From NCBI RefSeq assembly GCF_026745355.1, contig NC_079210.1:7619972-7683971 (forward strand): DNA of 64,000 nucleotides, read 5' to 3'. Of this stretch, positions 34,507 through 44,409 are shown one piece after another. The stretch comes from Beta vulgaris subsp. vulgaris (Eukaryota > Streptophyta > Magnoliopsida > Caryophyllales > Amaranthaceae). Each line of letters starts with the position of its first letter. Positions within the stretch are counted from its first letter, which is position 1. The notes below the pieces were generated by a model that was not told the origin of the DNA, ran no database searches, and saw only the letters and a program-made list of their open reading frames with translations. Both the position numbers and the translations under genes were made by a program.

Positions 34507-35455
34507 TTATAATCCGAGATAAGTTTGTCATTACAGAGAATAGGAGAGGGTTAAGTTCCTCAATACATTCATTTCATTGTCGCTATTACGACAATTTTTA
34601 GCGAGACTATCTGCTACTTGATTCTCCTCACGCCTCACGAACACGAATGACTTGCTAATACATTTTCAAAACAAAGAATAGGAGGGAAAGTTTATATCCT
34701 TACCTTACTGGCAAATAATGAGAAAGCGGAGGAAGGATGCAGGGGGGTTGTCTCCAGCGAGCAGGTGGCGCGGAGGAGGCGGCGCGGCATGCCGAGTCTG
34801 GTGGGGCAGCAGTGAGTAAGGGGGTGTGGGGCATTAATATCAGGCGAGCAGAGGAAACAGAGCAGCCAGATAGGGGAGGGTGAAGAGGAGTAGCGATAAG
34901 GATGAGGGAGAGGAGGAAGGAGGTGGCACCGATGGTGGGTGGTGGTGCTTCGTGTATGGCGTGAAGACGGCAGTAGAGAGATGGTGATGGTGGTTGGAGG
35001 TTGGCCGGAATATAGGAGGGTAAGTGGTGATGTTTCAAATTTTCAGATTTTTGTTTGGTGAAGAATGGTGAATTTAGGCCTACTATTTAATAGAAATTTT
35101 TGGAGAGAAACTTGATTAAGCTAATGGAGGCTTCATGGTGAACTATACTTGGGGAGCAAGGCCTTATAGAAGCCTTGGAGACAAAGGAGAGAAAGCTTGA
35201 AGAAGAAGATGAAATGGGTGGATGGTGATTTTCCATTATTCTAGAAAATTTCTAATTCTTTTGTATTTACTAAAATTGGTACTTTCCTATTTTTCTTTTG
35301 TGCATAACTAAATTAACTTAGTTTGTTTATTTCAAACTTGATTTAAATAAATAAAATGAGTAAATAATTCATACAATAATCTTAAAAATAAGTTTTAAAC
35401 AAATTTATTTAATTTTTATTAATGTTAATCAAGCTTAAATATTCGGGATATTACA
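34507..35455. other. Right part of the LTR-like element, no gene
   Basis: 34730-35000 is purine-rich (GAGG/GGTGG) and yields an open frame on the minus strand of Pro/Ser/His-rich low-complexity sequence. I do not consider it a gene. The remainder is AT-rich. Confidence 0.5.
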
Positions 35456-35460
35456 ATGTC

Positions 35461-36524
35461 ATCCTTGCACACCGCGCAACGTAAAATCTTATCTTATTTT
35501 TCTATTTTTCCTATATATTAAATAAGTCGTGTTACATTCGTTTTCGGCATGCTTTCATACCGAGATTTCAACTCACATACTCTAAGCATATTTCTCCGGA
35601 TTCTCAATCCACTTACACCTTTCTCAATCTCCATGTATTTCATTGCAAGTTCCTCAATTATTACTCCTCTTGAAGGTTGTTACTTCCTAAGACGCATGTG
35701 ATACCTGCATATTCTTTAGGGTCCTTAATCTTTATTTTCATATCTATTTGTTGGAAGTTACTAATGCATTTTTCATGATGTATGATCCTTAGGCAATTCA
35801 TGTCTTTTGTATATTCTACTTCCTAATCTCTTCTTTAGTAGTATTCTTGTACATATTTTCATGCTTACATGTTTATTGTTTTCATCACGTCATTGCTTAC
35901 TATTGCTAATCAAAGACCAAAATAAATTTTCTAACATTAAAGTCAGATAATATGGGCAATTGGTTAGGATCCCAATAATTTGATTGCTCAATATATATAT
36001 CACTAATAAATTATTCTTTTGGGTGTTTAATAAACCAACATAGATTCGCTTGGTTGTTTAATTGCATAAAACTAGCCTATGAAAAGTATTGAGCAGAGGC
36101 TAGCAAGTGACAAACGTGATTCTTGTATGTACCCTTAACCCCTAAGTTATGACGGAGAAGTCTACATTGGGTAAGTCCTTAAGTTGTTCATATGATTTTC
36201 CAATATCCAAATAAGTTTATAAGTCTTCCTCTAAAGTCTAAAGACTTGTTCACAACTTCAAAACGTTTTCAAATCAAATCCTTTAATGAATACTTATCAA
36301 ATTTACTCTCTCACTGTGTAGACAATAAAATATGCCTACAATTGTATATAAACTTTCTAATAACCTTATGTGTGTGGGGTTATTCTGACTCTAACACAAA
36401 AGATATTGACTCAAAGTGCTTTAGGCTACCAAAGATTTTGTTATGGTTTTGCAAGATCAACACTTGTTGAATCAAATCGAAAGATATTGCAAAATTGTTA
36501 GACTGAAGACTAAGTGTGGGTATG

Positions 36525-36526
<2 letters not shown>
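35461..36526. other. Gene-free spacer left of the intact LINE
   Basis: AT-rich, no credible coding region or terminal repeats. It ends with TAAGTGTGGGTATGTT (36511-36526), the left copy of the target duplication of the LINE. Confidence 0.6.
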
Positions 36527-36555
<29 letters not shown>

Positions 36556-36569
36556 AGGAAAGAAAAGAA

Positions 36570-39500
36570 CTAGGGAGGATCCCATGAAATGGGCCACCCT
36601 AAAGCATCCTTACGGATGATTACAGCGAGTGATAAATTAGGAACATCAAACCAATATGTAGTGGAAGCCAAAGAATGACCCCGTTGCGCCATCCAATCGG
36701 CAGCCGCATTTGCTTCCCTAAACACATGACAAAAGCTCACCTCCACAAAACGACTCACCTCTTGATCTATATCCTTAATTATGGAATGAATCGTCCATGG
36801 AATCTTCCAAACTCGATTGACAGCATTAATAACTGCCAAATTATCACCTTCAACAATAATCTTATCAATACCAAGAGATTTAGCCCCCCTAATGCCTTCC
36901 CGAAGGCCCCTAGCTTCTGCCTCTAAAACGGATGCCGAGCAATCCAGTGCCCCCGCACCACAGAGCTTAACAATACCTCGAGAATCCCGAATGACAAACC
37001 CAAAAGCCACTTCACCCGAAGCCAACTTAGACCCATCAAAATTGACCTTAAAGACATCATCCAAAGGGGGGGCCCAACTAGCTTGAGACCGGACCAACCC
37101 CTTAGTCCTTCGACGGGCTGCGGGCAAAACTAAAGACTCCAAATCCGCCACCACTTTCCCCGACAAATTAAGATTACTAACATAGGCTTTGACCATACTA
37201 CTCACCTTTATTGGGGAGCAAGACTCCTGACGGAAGATGACCCCATTACGAGCATACCACACAAACCACCACCCAATTATCATACATTCCATTTGCAACA
37301 ACGAAAGCACCGATCTAAGCTTTAACAAATAATCATTAAAAGCCATGCCATTTTCAATTTCAGGCAGAACAGGCCAATCCAAACATTGATGAAGATCCAT
37401 AAATACATCCTTTGTAAATGGGCACTTAGAAAAAAGATGATCTATGTCCTCCGAGTGGTGATTACAAAAGACACACTCCAAGGGAAGAAAAACATGACTT
37501 AATTCTAGTCTTTTCTTAGTCGGGAGCCCATTATGACACATTCTCCAAATAAAAAATCGAATTTTTGGTGGGATAGCCATCTTCCAGATCCAACAAAAGG
37601 GGGAAGAAACAACAAGATTAGGGCTTGTTCCTTGGAGCAACTCCACCCCTGACTTGACCGAATAGATGCCATCAGAAGTAAGCCCCCACACCCTTTTGTC
37701 ATGACAAGCATTGCTCGGTAAATAATAGGACGCAATTAGTTTAGAAAGCTCCAACGACACATACTGCCTAAGAAGCGACACATTCCATTGTCCATCTTGA
37801 TTAATAAAAAAGCTAACTTTTAAATTCTCCGATCCCCTAGGGATATTGCATTGATCTACCAGAGCGGTTTTAAAGAGCCAATTATCAAACCAAAAGGAAA
37901 TGTTATCACCATTACCCACAATCCATCTTAGCCCTTTCTTAAAGTCACTACGAAGTCTCATTAATCGTCTCCATTGCCAGGAGACATTAGCTTGAACTTT
38001 ATATTGAAACAAGTCATTGTTTTTAAGATACTTCTTGTTAACTAGTTGGACCCACAGATTATTCGGAGACTCCAGAATTTTCCAGAGAAGCTTAAACTGA
38101 AGAGCATTATTAGTTATCTTAGCTTTGCGAAGACCTAGACCTCCAAATTTTTTTGGACTACAAATCTTATCCCACCCTATCAAATTAGGAGACTTCGCAT
38201 CACTAGCTTTATTCCAGAAAAAATTACGATAACATTTATCCAGCGAGGAGAGAATAGAAGGGGGGAGTAAGAAACTCTGCATTTGATAATTAGCTTTTGT
38301 GGCTAAATTAGACTGAATTAAAACGGTCCGCCCTGCCTGCGAAAGAGAATTAGCTTTCCATTTAGTTAACTGGGACGAGACCTTTTCTTGCAAATCAGCA
38401 AAAGTAGCATTTGTGACTTTAGAGTCAATAATTGGGCATCCCAGATATTTGCCTAGCGAAAACGATTTATCCATTTGCAGAATCTCAGCAAAATTAACAG
38501 ATATATTATCAGATATATTTTGCGTACATTGAAAAGCAGATTTATGAAAATTGATTAATTGTCCAGACATTAAACAGTATTTATCTAGGATGGACTTTAT
38601 ATGATGGCAACTTTCCTCCGAAGCTTTAGCAAAAATCATCGTATCATCCGCAAAAGTCAAAAACGGAATTCTAACTCCCGAATGGCCTAAAGTGACTCCC
38701 AAAGATCTTGAGCCATACAAGCTAGCATATTGAAGTTGCCGAGCCAACAATTCCGCACATAGAATGAAAATGTAGGGTGATAAAGGATCACCTTGCCGAA
38801 TTCCTCTTTGAGGACAAAAAACTTCACCTGGAATCCCATTAACAAGGACCGAAAAAGAGACCGTAGTAATGCACTGACGCAACCATTCTATCCATTGGTT
38901 ACAAAACCCCAATTTTTCTAAAGTAATGAAAATATAGTTCCACTCTAGTCTATCATAAGCCTTCTCCATATCTAACTTTATAGCTAACCAGCCTGAATTT
39001 CCTTTTTTATTTCTAAATGAATGGAACACTTCATGTGCTAAGAGGACATTATCTTGAATCAATCGTTCAGGCACAAAAGCTCCTTGAAGGGGATGAATAA
39101 TTTTACCCAAAACAACCTTTAATCTATTAGCTAGAATCTTTGCAATAATCTTATAAATAGTCGAGCATAAGCTAATAGGTCTAAAATGGTTAGGGTTAGA
39201 AGGATTTTCAATTTTTGGAATCAAAGTAATGAAAGTATGGTTGATTTCCTTAAGCATTTTTCCTGAATGAAAAAAGGCTTTAATAGCTCTAAACACCAAT
39301 TTCCCGACAAGGGACCAATACCTTTGGAAAAAGAAGGGCGGGTACCCATCAGGTCCAGGGGCTTTATCAGGAGCTAAATCAAATGTAGCTTCTTTAACTT
39401 CCTCGTATGAAACATCTTTACATAGAAAACCATTGTCCTCTTCCGAGATTATCTCGGTTAAGAGCTCAAAATCAATATTGGCATCAAACGTACATTGATC

Positions 39501-40742
39501 ATTTGACGTGAATCGTTGTGTAAACGCTTCCGTAAAACACTCTTCAATTTTCGCAGGATGAGTAATCACTAAATCTTGAGAGTCTCGAATAGAATTAAGA
39601 ATATTTCTATTCCTTCTAATAGTGGCACATGAATGATAATATTTGGTATTCGCGTCACTGAGCTTGAGATGATTAGACTTAGCATTAATTTTCCAATGAA
39701 TATCCTGAAAGTGAAGTAATCGCGCTTGTTTTAATAAAAATTTATTCTGAAGTGAAATAAGATGGGGACAATCCTGGTTTAAATTTAACTCACTTTGAAT
39801 ACAAGTTAATTTGGCTTCCACAACCCTTAATTGTCGAAAAATATTGCCAAATCTAGTGGTGGACCATCTTTTTGCCCTTTCTTTAAGAAGTCGACACTTT
39901 TTAGTAAGACAATACATAAACGAGCCTTGAAATTGAGTACACCATGTTTTTTTAACTAGACAATCAAAATCCTTACGGGTGGACCATAATTTATTAAATC
40001 TAAAAGGGGGGGCCTTTCTATGTTGATTAACTTTGAAATTAAGCGAAACTTGACAATGGTCAGAGGAAGAAAAAGCATGATTAAATAGTTTTGCATCCGG
40101 AAATAGTGATAACCAATCCAGACTAACTACCCCTTTATCTATTCGCTCCAGAATGTTATTTGGCCCACAGACTTTTTTCCTCCATGTAAATTTACTTCCT
40201 TCAAAAGGTAATTCGGTACATTCGATTGAGTTGAAAAGATGATTCATAAACGCTAATCTAGAAAATTGAAAAGCTGCTCCTCCTACTTTGTCATTGTGTG
40301 AGCTGAGTTCATTGAAATCACCCAAAATAATGAACGGATCATTTAGAGTTTTAACGTAGCTAATTAAGCCAGACCAAAATTCTTGTTTAAGCGCATAATT
40401 AGGTGGAGCATATATGAAGATAGCTACAAACGAACATGCCATAGACAAGATATTAATATTACAAGCTATAAATCTTTCAGTTTTATGAACAATAGAGAGA
40501 ATGAACGGACTACTGGCATTATCTTTCCAAAGTAGCCAAATGCCCCCCGCCAAACCCACTGAAGGAATAAAATCAAAATGCTGAAAACCACACCTTCTAA
40601 CACACCCCTCCCCAGGAGGTACCTGACTCTTAGTTTCGCATAACATCATCACTTGTACTTTGTTATTTGCACTAAAATCCTTAATTTCCTCCATAGCAAG
40701 GTGTCTTCTACACCCCCTTATATTCCAGAAACTAATATTCAT
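36570..40742 (-). CDS. LINE-B ORF2 polyprotein: endonuclease, reverse transcriptase, zf-RVT, RNase H
   Basis: The 1390-residue frame is uninterrupted. Domains in order: endonuclease 1-230, with WNIRG at 6-10, CETKSQ, ILGDFNELSS and SSDHCQVS (the GDFN and SDH catalytic motifs). Then a linker with YYHSCATIRRNRN, and reverse transcriptase about 450-730, with FRPISLCSTIYKIIAKIL, DMEKAYDRLEWNYIF, GIRQGDPLSPYIFILCAELL and catalytic FADDTMIFAKA near residue 694. zf-RVT lies at about 1030-1110 (FCWIWKMAIPPKIRFFIWRM, CVFCNHHSEDIDHLFSKC). RNase H is at about 1225-1360, with the acidic set in NFDGSKLASG, EAEARGLREG, EGDNLAVINAV and REANAAADWMAQ. It would nick the target and copy its own RNA there. The start at 40742 gives MNISFWNIRG, the family's standard start. 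Confidence 0.96.
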   Translation of the reverse strand: MNISFWNIRGCRRHLAMEEIKDFSANNKVQVMMLCETKSQVPPGEGCVRRCGFQHFDFIPSVGLAGGIWLLWKDNASSPFILSIVHKTERFIACNINILSMACSFVAIFIYAPPNYALKQEFWSGLISYVKTLNDPFIILGDFNELSSHNDKVGGAAFQFSRLAFMNHLFNSIECTELPFEGSKFTWRKKVCGPNNILERIDKGVVSLDWLSLFPDAKLFNHAFSSSDHCQVSLNFKVNQHRKAPPFRFNKLWSTRKDFDCLVKKTWCTQFQGSFMYCLTKKCRLLKERAKRWSTTRFGNIFRQLRVVEAKLTCIQSELNLNQDCPHLISLQNKFLLKQARLLHFQDIHWKINAKSNHLKLSDANTKYYHSCATIRRNRNILNSIRDSQDLVITHPAKIEECFTEAFTQRFTSNDQCTFDANIDFELLTEIISEEDNGFLCKDVSYEEVKEATFDLAPDKAPGPDGYPPFFFQRYWSLVGKLVFRAIKAFFHSGKMLKEINHTFITLIPKIENPSNPNHFRPISLCSTIYKIIAKILANRLKVVLGKIIHPLQGAFVPERLIQDNVLLAHEVFHSFRNKKGNSGWLAIKLDMEKAYDRLEWNYIFITLEKLGFCNQWIEWLRQCITTVSFSVLVNGIPGEVFCPQRGIRQGDPLSPYIFILCAELLARQLQYASLYGSRSLGVTLGHSGVRIPFLTFADDTMIFAKASEESCHHIKSILDKYCLMSGQLINFHKSAFQCTQNISDNISVNFAEILQMDKSFSLGKYLGCPIIDSKVTNATFADLQEKVSSQLTKWKANSLSQAGRTVLIQSNLATKANYQMQSFLLPPSILSSLDKCYRNFFWNKASDAKSPNLIGWDKICSPKKFGGLGLRKAKITNNALQFKLLWKILESPNNLWVQLVNKKYLKNNDLFQYKVQANVSWQWRRLMRLRSDFKKGLRWIVGNGDNISFWFDNWLFKTALVDQCNIPRGSENLKVSFFINQDGQWNVSLLRQYVSLELSKLIASYYLPSNACHDKRVWGLTSDGIYSVKSGVELLQGTSPNLVVSSPFCWIWKMAIPPKIRFFIWRMCHNGLPTKKRLELSHVFLPLECVFCNHHSEDIDHLFSKCPFTKDVFMDLHQCLDWPVLPEIENGMAFNDYLLKLRSVLSLLQMECMIIGWWFVWYARNGVIFRQESCSPIKVSSMVKAYVSNLNLSGKVVADLESLVLPAARRRTKGLVRSQASWAPPLDDVFKVNFDGSKLASGEVAFGFVIRDSRGIVKLCGAGALDCSASVLEAEARGLREGIRGAKSLGIDKIIVEGDNLAVINAVNRVWKIPWTIHSIIKDIDQEVSRFVEVSFCHVFREANAAADWMAQRGHSLASTTYWFDVPNLSLAVIIRKDALGWPISWDPP

Positions 40743-41383
40743 ATATAAAAAACAACCATCTCCCCCAACCCAAACCCTGGATACACTAGCTGAAGAATAA
40801 TTCTACATAATCTTTCAACCACTCTGTGCTTGCACCAACAGGCAGGATACAGCAAATAATAAAACAAAACCAGCATGCTAAAATAATGACTAACAGGCGC
40901 ATCTTCAAAAACACTACCTGAGTCCAGAAAAACATAACCAAAGCAAGCGGATAGCCAAAAATAATCATACACAGTAGCAAGAAAATTTAGACTAACTAAA
41001 ACTCCAAAATAAATACTAATACAAAACTTAAAACGTTCTTGGAAAGAAAAGAGAATGTAGTTACCAGTAGCTACACTAAAATTAGACATTAAACAAGATA
41101 ACTTTCTTATAATAAAAGCCACAAGAAGCTGGATGTCAGCAAAACATTCGCAACTAGGGGAAGATACAAAATAAGAGAAACTAACCCTCCATCGCCAGAA
41201 CCTTTTAGCAAGATTGGGAGAGAAAGTTTCCCATAGCATTACAAACGCAAAACTATTTACAATTTTCAAAAAACTAAGCAGATCTAATGCCCTTTGAGTG
41301 AACATTCCCCTTCTACACCAACTAGTCCATAAACACCACATTTCTACTCCCTGACATCCCAAAAAATAATCATCAACTAACAT
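40739..41383 (-). CDS. LINE-B inter-ORF open frame overlapping the ORF2 start (doubtful)
   Basis: A 214-codon frame fills almost the whole gap between ORF1 and ORF2: its ATG is 8 bases past the ORF1 stop and its TGA overlaps the ORF2 ATG as ATGA. The composition (Phe, Leu, Trp, Cys and Tyr-rich) and the lack of any domain argue for U-rich non-coding RNA that happens to be open. The tight fit on both sides would suit translation by stop-and-restart. I keep it as a doubtful coding region. Confidence 0.25.
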   Translation of the reverse strand: MLVDDYFLGCQGVEMWCLWTSWCRRGMFTQRALDLLSFLKIVNSFAFVMLWETFSPNLAKRFWRWRVSFSYFVSSPSCECFADIQLLVAFIIRKLSCLMSNFSVATGNYILFSFQERFKFCISIYFGVLVSLNFLATVYDYFWLSACFGYVFLDSGSVFEDAPVSHYFSMLVLFYYLLYPACWCKHRVVERLCRIILQLVYPGFGLGEMVVFYI

Positions 41384-41390
41384 AAAACAT

Positions 41391-43049
41391 TTAAGTCTTA
41401 GACCTCTTCAGAACTGAAGAGGCAGAATCATCCTCACAGTTACCCTTCCTTCTCTTAGCAGCGCTAGAGAGAGAGGTGGGTTCCATAGGAGGGTCCTGCT
41501 CAACACCCAAAGCACCAATATGCTTAACAATTGAACTGGCCGAGTCAATAGATTGAAAGGAAGATTCATGATGAGCAGGAAAAGCTTCACATATCTTATC
41601 ATCATCATGTAAGATCATAGTATCATTGTCCACATCAGACTCAAAAATAGAATAACCTCCATATTGATGCTCAGCCAGTTGAACCAAAGGCCCAAACTGA
41701 TTACCTTGAAAAAACTCACCTGGATAAATAACTTGCAGTGGAATAGGGGACATCTCAACATTAGTATCAGTGGGTGGAGCAAGACCACAACCTACACCCT
41801 CACCATCATCCTGAGAGGAGGCATCAATTAAAGCTGCTTGAAATGCATGAGAGGAAGGTAACTTAGGAGGGACAGCCCCAGTTTCAGTATCATCATCAGA
41901 GTCACTTACCATCCCATACTGGGGAGCAGAAGCATACACAAGAGCTTTCCCTTTTCCTTTACCATGAATAACAGGGGGAGCTTTAACAGAAATATTCTCT
42001 TTAAAAACAATTCCAACCTCTTTTTTCTTAACAGACTTTTGAGCAGTAGAGTTATAACCACCAATTTTAGAATGAGCAACAGGTCTTGCATGCCTATACA
42101 CTGACTTAGGCTTAGCTTGCACCACATTGGCTTCCACAGCCCTGGTAGCAAGATGTTCTTGCCTACTAGCCAGAGAAAGGACCTCAACCAAATTCTTTTG
42201 TTTGGGACTTTTCAATAGAGACACTGTAACAGCTTTCTTAGGAGCATGCAGTAAAGCACAAACATCAATAGTGTGATCTTCAAGGCCACAAAATGAACAA
42301 CCAGCACTAAAATCCTCATACCAGATTACATATCCACACTTATGACCACCAACACAAGTTAATTCAGCAAACTCAAGTAAAGGTTCAGTAATATCAACTC
42401 GAATGCAAGCTCTAGCAAATCTTATCTTATTTCGTAACAAAGAATTGGAATCCAACTTAATCAACACACCAACATGATTAGAAGCAAACAAATTAGCTAA
42501 TGACTCATAGTTCAGTAACTCAGTAGGGAAACGAGGGATACGAACCCAAAGGTCAACCCATTTAATTTCTTCTAAAAAAGGATCAAAGTTTGGTCTCCAA
42601 GCTTGGAGCACAAACAAATCACCTTGGACATGCCAAGGTCTCTCGGACCAAACAAGAGCTAGATCATTAGGGTTTGCAAACTTAAGTAATATCCAGTGAT
42701 TACCCATTTCTAAAAAGTCAATATCACCCATAACAAACTTCCATTCAGATTTAGAACGAGAGATAATAGTACGAACATCCAAAGGTTCACCCAACATCTT
42801 ACCTATAAGACATGATTTTGTGAGTTCCTTAATATCTTCTTGAACTTGCACTAGCTCATCCACAACAACAGCCTCAGGGTAGGCAGCATCACAGGGGGGA
42901 TCAATGGAATCAGAAGCAAACAAACTAGGGTGAGAAGCATTAAAAACAGAGGAAGGGACTTCAGGGCCTCTAGCAGACATTTGAGAGTGAGCCTCATTTG
43001 TTTTAGAAGCCCCCTGTTCAAGAACAGCCTCCTTAAAGTTCAAAGACAT
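41391..43049 (-). CDS. LINE-B ORF1: DUF4283 and zinc-knuckle RNA-binding protein
   Basis: I choose the ATG at 43049 (MSLNFKEAVLEQGAS), giving 552 residues. The frame is open for another 304 codons upstream, but these run through the leader and past the target duplication, so they are not the protein. Residues about 65-210 are DUF4283-like (SCLIGKMLGEPLDVRTIISR, NHWILLKFANPNDLALVW, WVDLWVRIPRFPTELLN). A zinc knuckle CSFCGLEDHTIDVC (CX2CX4HX4C) lies at about 248-261. The tail is acidic and ends with basic AAKRRKG and LKRSKT, possible nuclear localisation signals. This is the usual ORF1 of plant L1 elements, which coats the RNA. Confidence 0.93.
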   Translation of the reverse strand: MSLNFKEAVLEQGASKTNEAHSQMSARGPEVPSSVFNASHPSLFASDSIDPPCDAAYPEAVVVDELVQVQEDIKELTKSCLIGKMLGEPLDVRTIISRSKSEWKFVMGDIDFLEMGNHWILLKFANPNDLALVWSERPWHVQGDLFVLQAWRPNFDPFLEEIKWVDLWVRIPRFPTELLNYESLANLFASNHVGVLIKLDSNSLLRNKIRFARACIRVDITEPLLEFAELTCVGGHKCGYVIWYEDFSAGCSFCGLEDHTIDVCALLHAPKKAVTVSLLKSPKQKNLVEVLSLASRQEHLATRAVEANVVQAKPKSVYRHARPVAHSKIGGYNSTAQKSVKKKEVGIVFKENISVKAPPVIHGKGKGKALVYASAPQYGMVSDSDDDTETGAVPPKLPSSHAFQAALIDASSQDDGEGVGCGLAPPTDTNVEMSPIPLQVIYPGEFFQGNQFGPLVQLAEHQYGGYSIFESDVDNDTMILHDDDKICEAFPAHHESSFQSIDSASSIVKHIGALGVEQDPPMEPTSLSSAAKRRKGNCEDDSASSVLKRSKT

Positions 43050-43874
43050 TGCAAAATAAAAGATTTTGAGAGAGAATATTGTGAGAATTCCAAAAGGCCA
43101 CTTAAAGAACCATACAGAACAATAAGGAAATGAGAGAAATGTGATAAAATGAATTACCTTCGCAGAGTTTAAATAGGAGTAAATTTCGGTATTTCCACAC
43201 TCAAACATACTTACAATAACCTTACTGCAGTAACTTACCATTACCATAAATGCTAGATTGCCACTCTGGAAGAGATTTCTGCTCACTTGATGAACAGCAC
43301 GCCAAAACACCAAGACAGTAAAGAGAGAACCACCAAAAGAAATGAATGACAACTCCAACCAAACCACCCTAAACTCACAAAGCACTCCACTCCTCTGCCA
43401 CTTAATTAATGCACTAAAATTTCGCTCCCAATAGAAAGCCCCAAATCTCACAGAAAACCCTAAATTACTCCAAATCAGCCGAAAAAAAGAAGATCCAGCC
43501 TGTTTATCATCATGACAAGCTACAAAACATAGCTTTAATTGAGAACTAACCCTATGACAATAGGGTAGATATGAATTAACACACTTATTAACCCTAACTT
43601 TAGTAGCCTTAATCAATCTCAGAATAGAGATTACCCAGCACGCCTCCCTCGAAGTACAATTGATTCGACAAGAGAAGGCTTTCCTTTTGTAAATCACACT
43701 GAATTTGCAGAGACACCCATTAAAGAGCACACTTTGCAGATTAATCGGCTGAGAATTTAGGGTTTCTTGAAACTTACATGGGACTTTTTTTCTCTTTCGC
43801 TTTCGCCTTCTCTTTCTCCCTCTAACTTTCTCTCTCTTCATCTTTTTTTTGTATTTTTTAAGTGTGGGTATGTT

Positions 43875-44406
43875 AAATAAAGTCTTCAATACTTTAGTTA
43901 ATGCTACTCTCACATGAAAATAATTGAGGAGATCAGTCACTTTATAGTAGACGGTGTACACAGTGACGGATATTGACCAACCATTTTGTAGGAGACAAGT
44001 AAAAAAAATAAAAGTTTACTTGTGAAATATTCAAAGATGAATAAAACACTAATAGAAGTATATCAAAGTTTAGTTATACTATTAGCAATTTCTATAAAGA
44101 AGTTGTATAGCTAGCTAATGTACTTGTTTTAAGTTCCAACACTTCAATTTTTAAGTAGTTTTCTGTAGCTAGCTAATGTACTTGTTTTAAGTCCCAACAC
44201 TTAATTCTTAAGTAGTTTTCATCATTTAGAAAGCATAGTTTATAAATAAGTGGGTAGATTTGTAAGAAATTGAAAAAAATAGTTCATTAAAGTAATTAGT
44301 AAGAAATTTGATTTCACCTTGTTTGATTGTATTTTGTTTTTCTTTAATATCTATTGTACATGCCGTTTGGCCTTCAATTAATGAAATTTCTCCTTCAAAA
44401 AAAAAC
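43875..44406. other. Spacer with a 60-bp tandem duplication
   Basis: No gene. About 44105-44220 is a direct duplication of a segment containing AGCTAGCTAATGTACTTGTT (period about 58 bp). The last about 90 bp are a LINE 3' tail described separately. Confidence 0.65.
44307..44405 (+). mobile_element. 5'-truncated LINE 3' end (about 90 bp)
   Basis: The text CTTGTTTGATTGTATTTTG, then TTTGGCCTTCAATTAATGAA and CTCCTTCAAAAAAAAA, looks like the 3' end of a plant LINE with its poly(A). The same sequence recurs at 54375-54475, also ending in A, while the upstream sequences differ. I saw no clear target duplication. Confidence 0.55.
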
Positions 44407-44409
44407 TAA

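Larger units (their letters stand above)
31803..35455. mobile_element. Element with LTR-like TG...CA ends and extended terminal inverted motif
   Basis: The left end is TGCAACACCCCGACC and the right end GGGATATTACA (complement TGTAATATCCCGAATATTTA). Adjacent 5-mers are GTGTC (31798-31802) and ATGTC (35456-35460), four of five identical. A third TGTAATATCCC lies inside at 32837. The left quarter has three copies of a CAGAAGGTGGC-containing segment (about 32380-32510). No gag or pol motif is visible. It may be a large solo LTR, an LTR element without genes, or two nested pieces. It contains the hAT MITE at 33920. Confidence 0.5.
36527..43858 (-). mobile_element. Full-length L1-type LINE (LINE-B) with open ORF1 and ORF2
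   Basis: The element is bounded by a perfect 16-bp target duplication, TAAGTGTGGGTATGTT (36511-36526 and 43859-43874), and has a poly(A) tail seen as a T run of about 25 at 36527-36552. On the minus strand it comprises a purine-rich 5' leader with AAACCCTAAA (about 809 bp), ORF1 (41391-43049), a 648-bp inter-ORF region that is itself open, ORF2 (36570-40742), and a 3' UTR of under 20 bp. Both ORFs lack internal stops and the target copies are identical, so the insertion is recent and the copy is a candidate for an active element. Confidence 0.96.

Noticed and set aside
34700..35038. A 112-codon Pro/His/Ser-rich protein on the minus strand
   Set aside because: It is a reading of a GAGG/GGTGG purine-rich tract inside the LTR-like element, with no domain or conserved pattern.
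41391..43961. An 856-residue reading of LINE-B ORF1
   Set aside because: The first 304 codons run through the 5' leader and beyond the target duplication. The DUF4283 region and family pattern fit a start at 43049.
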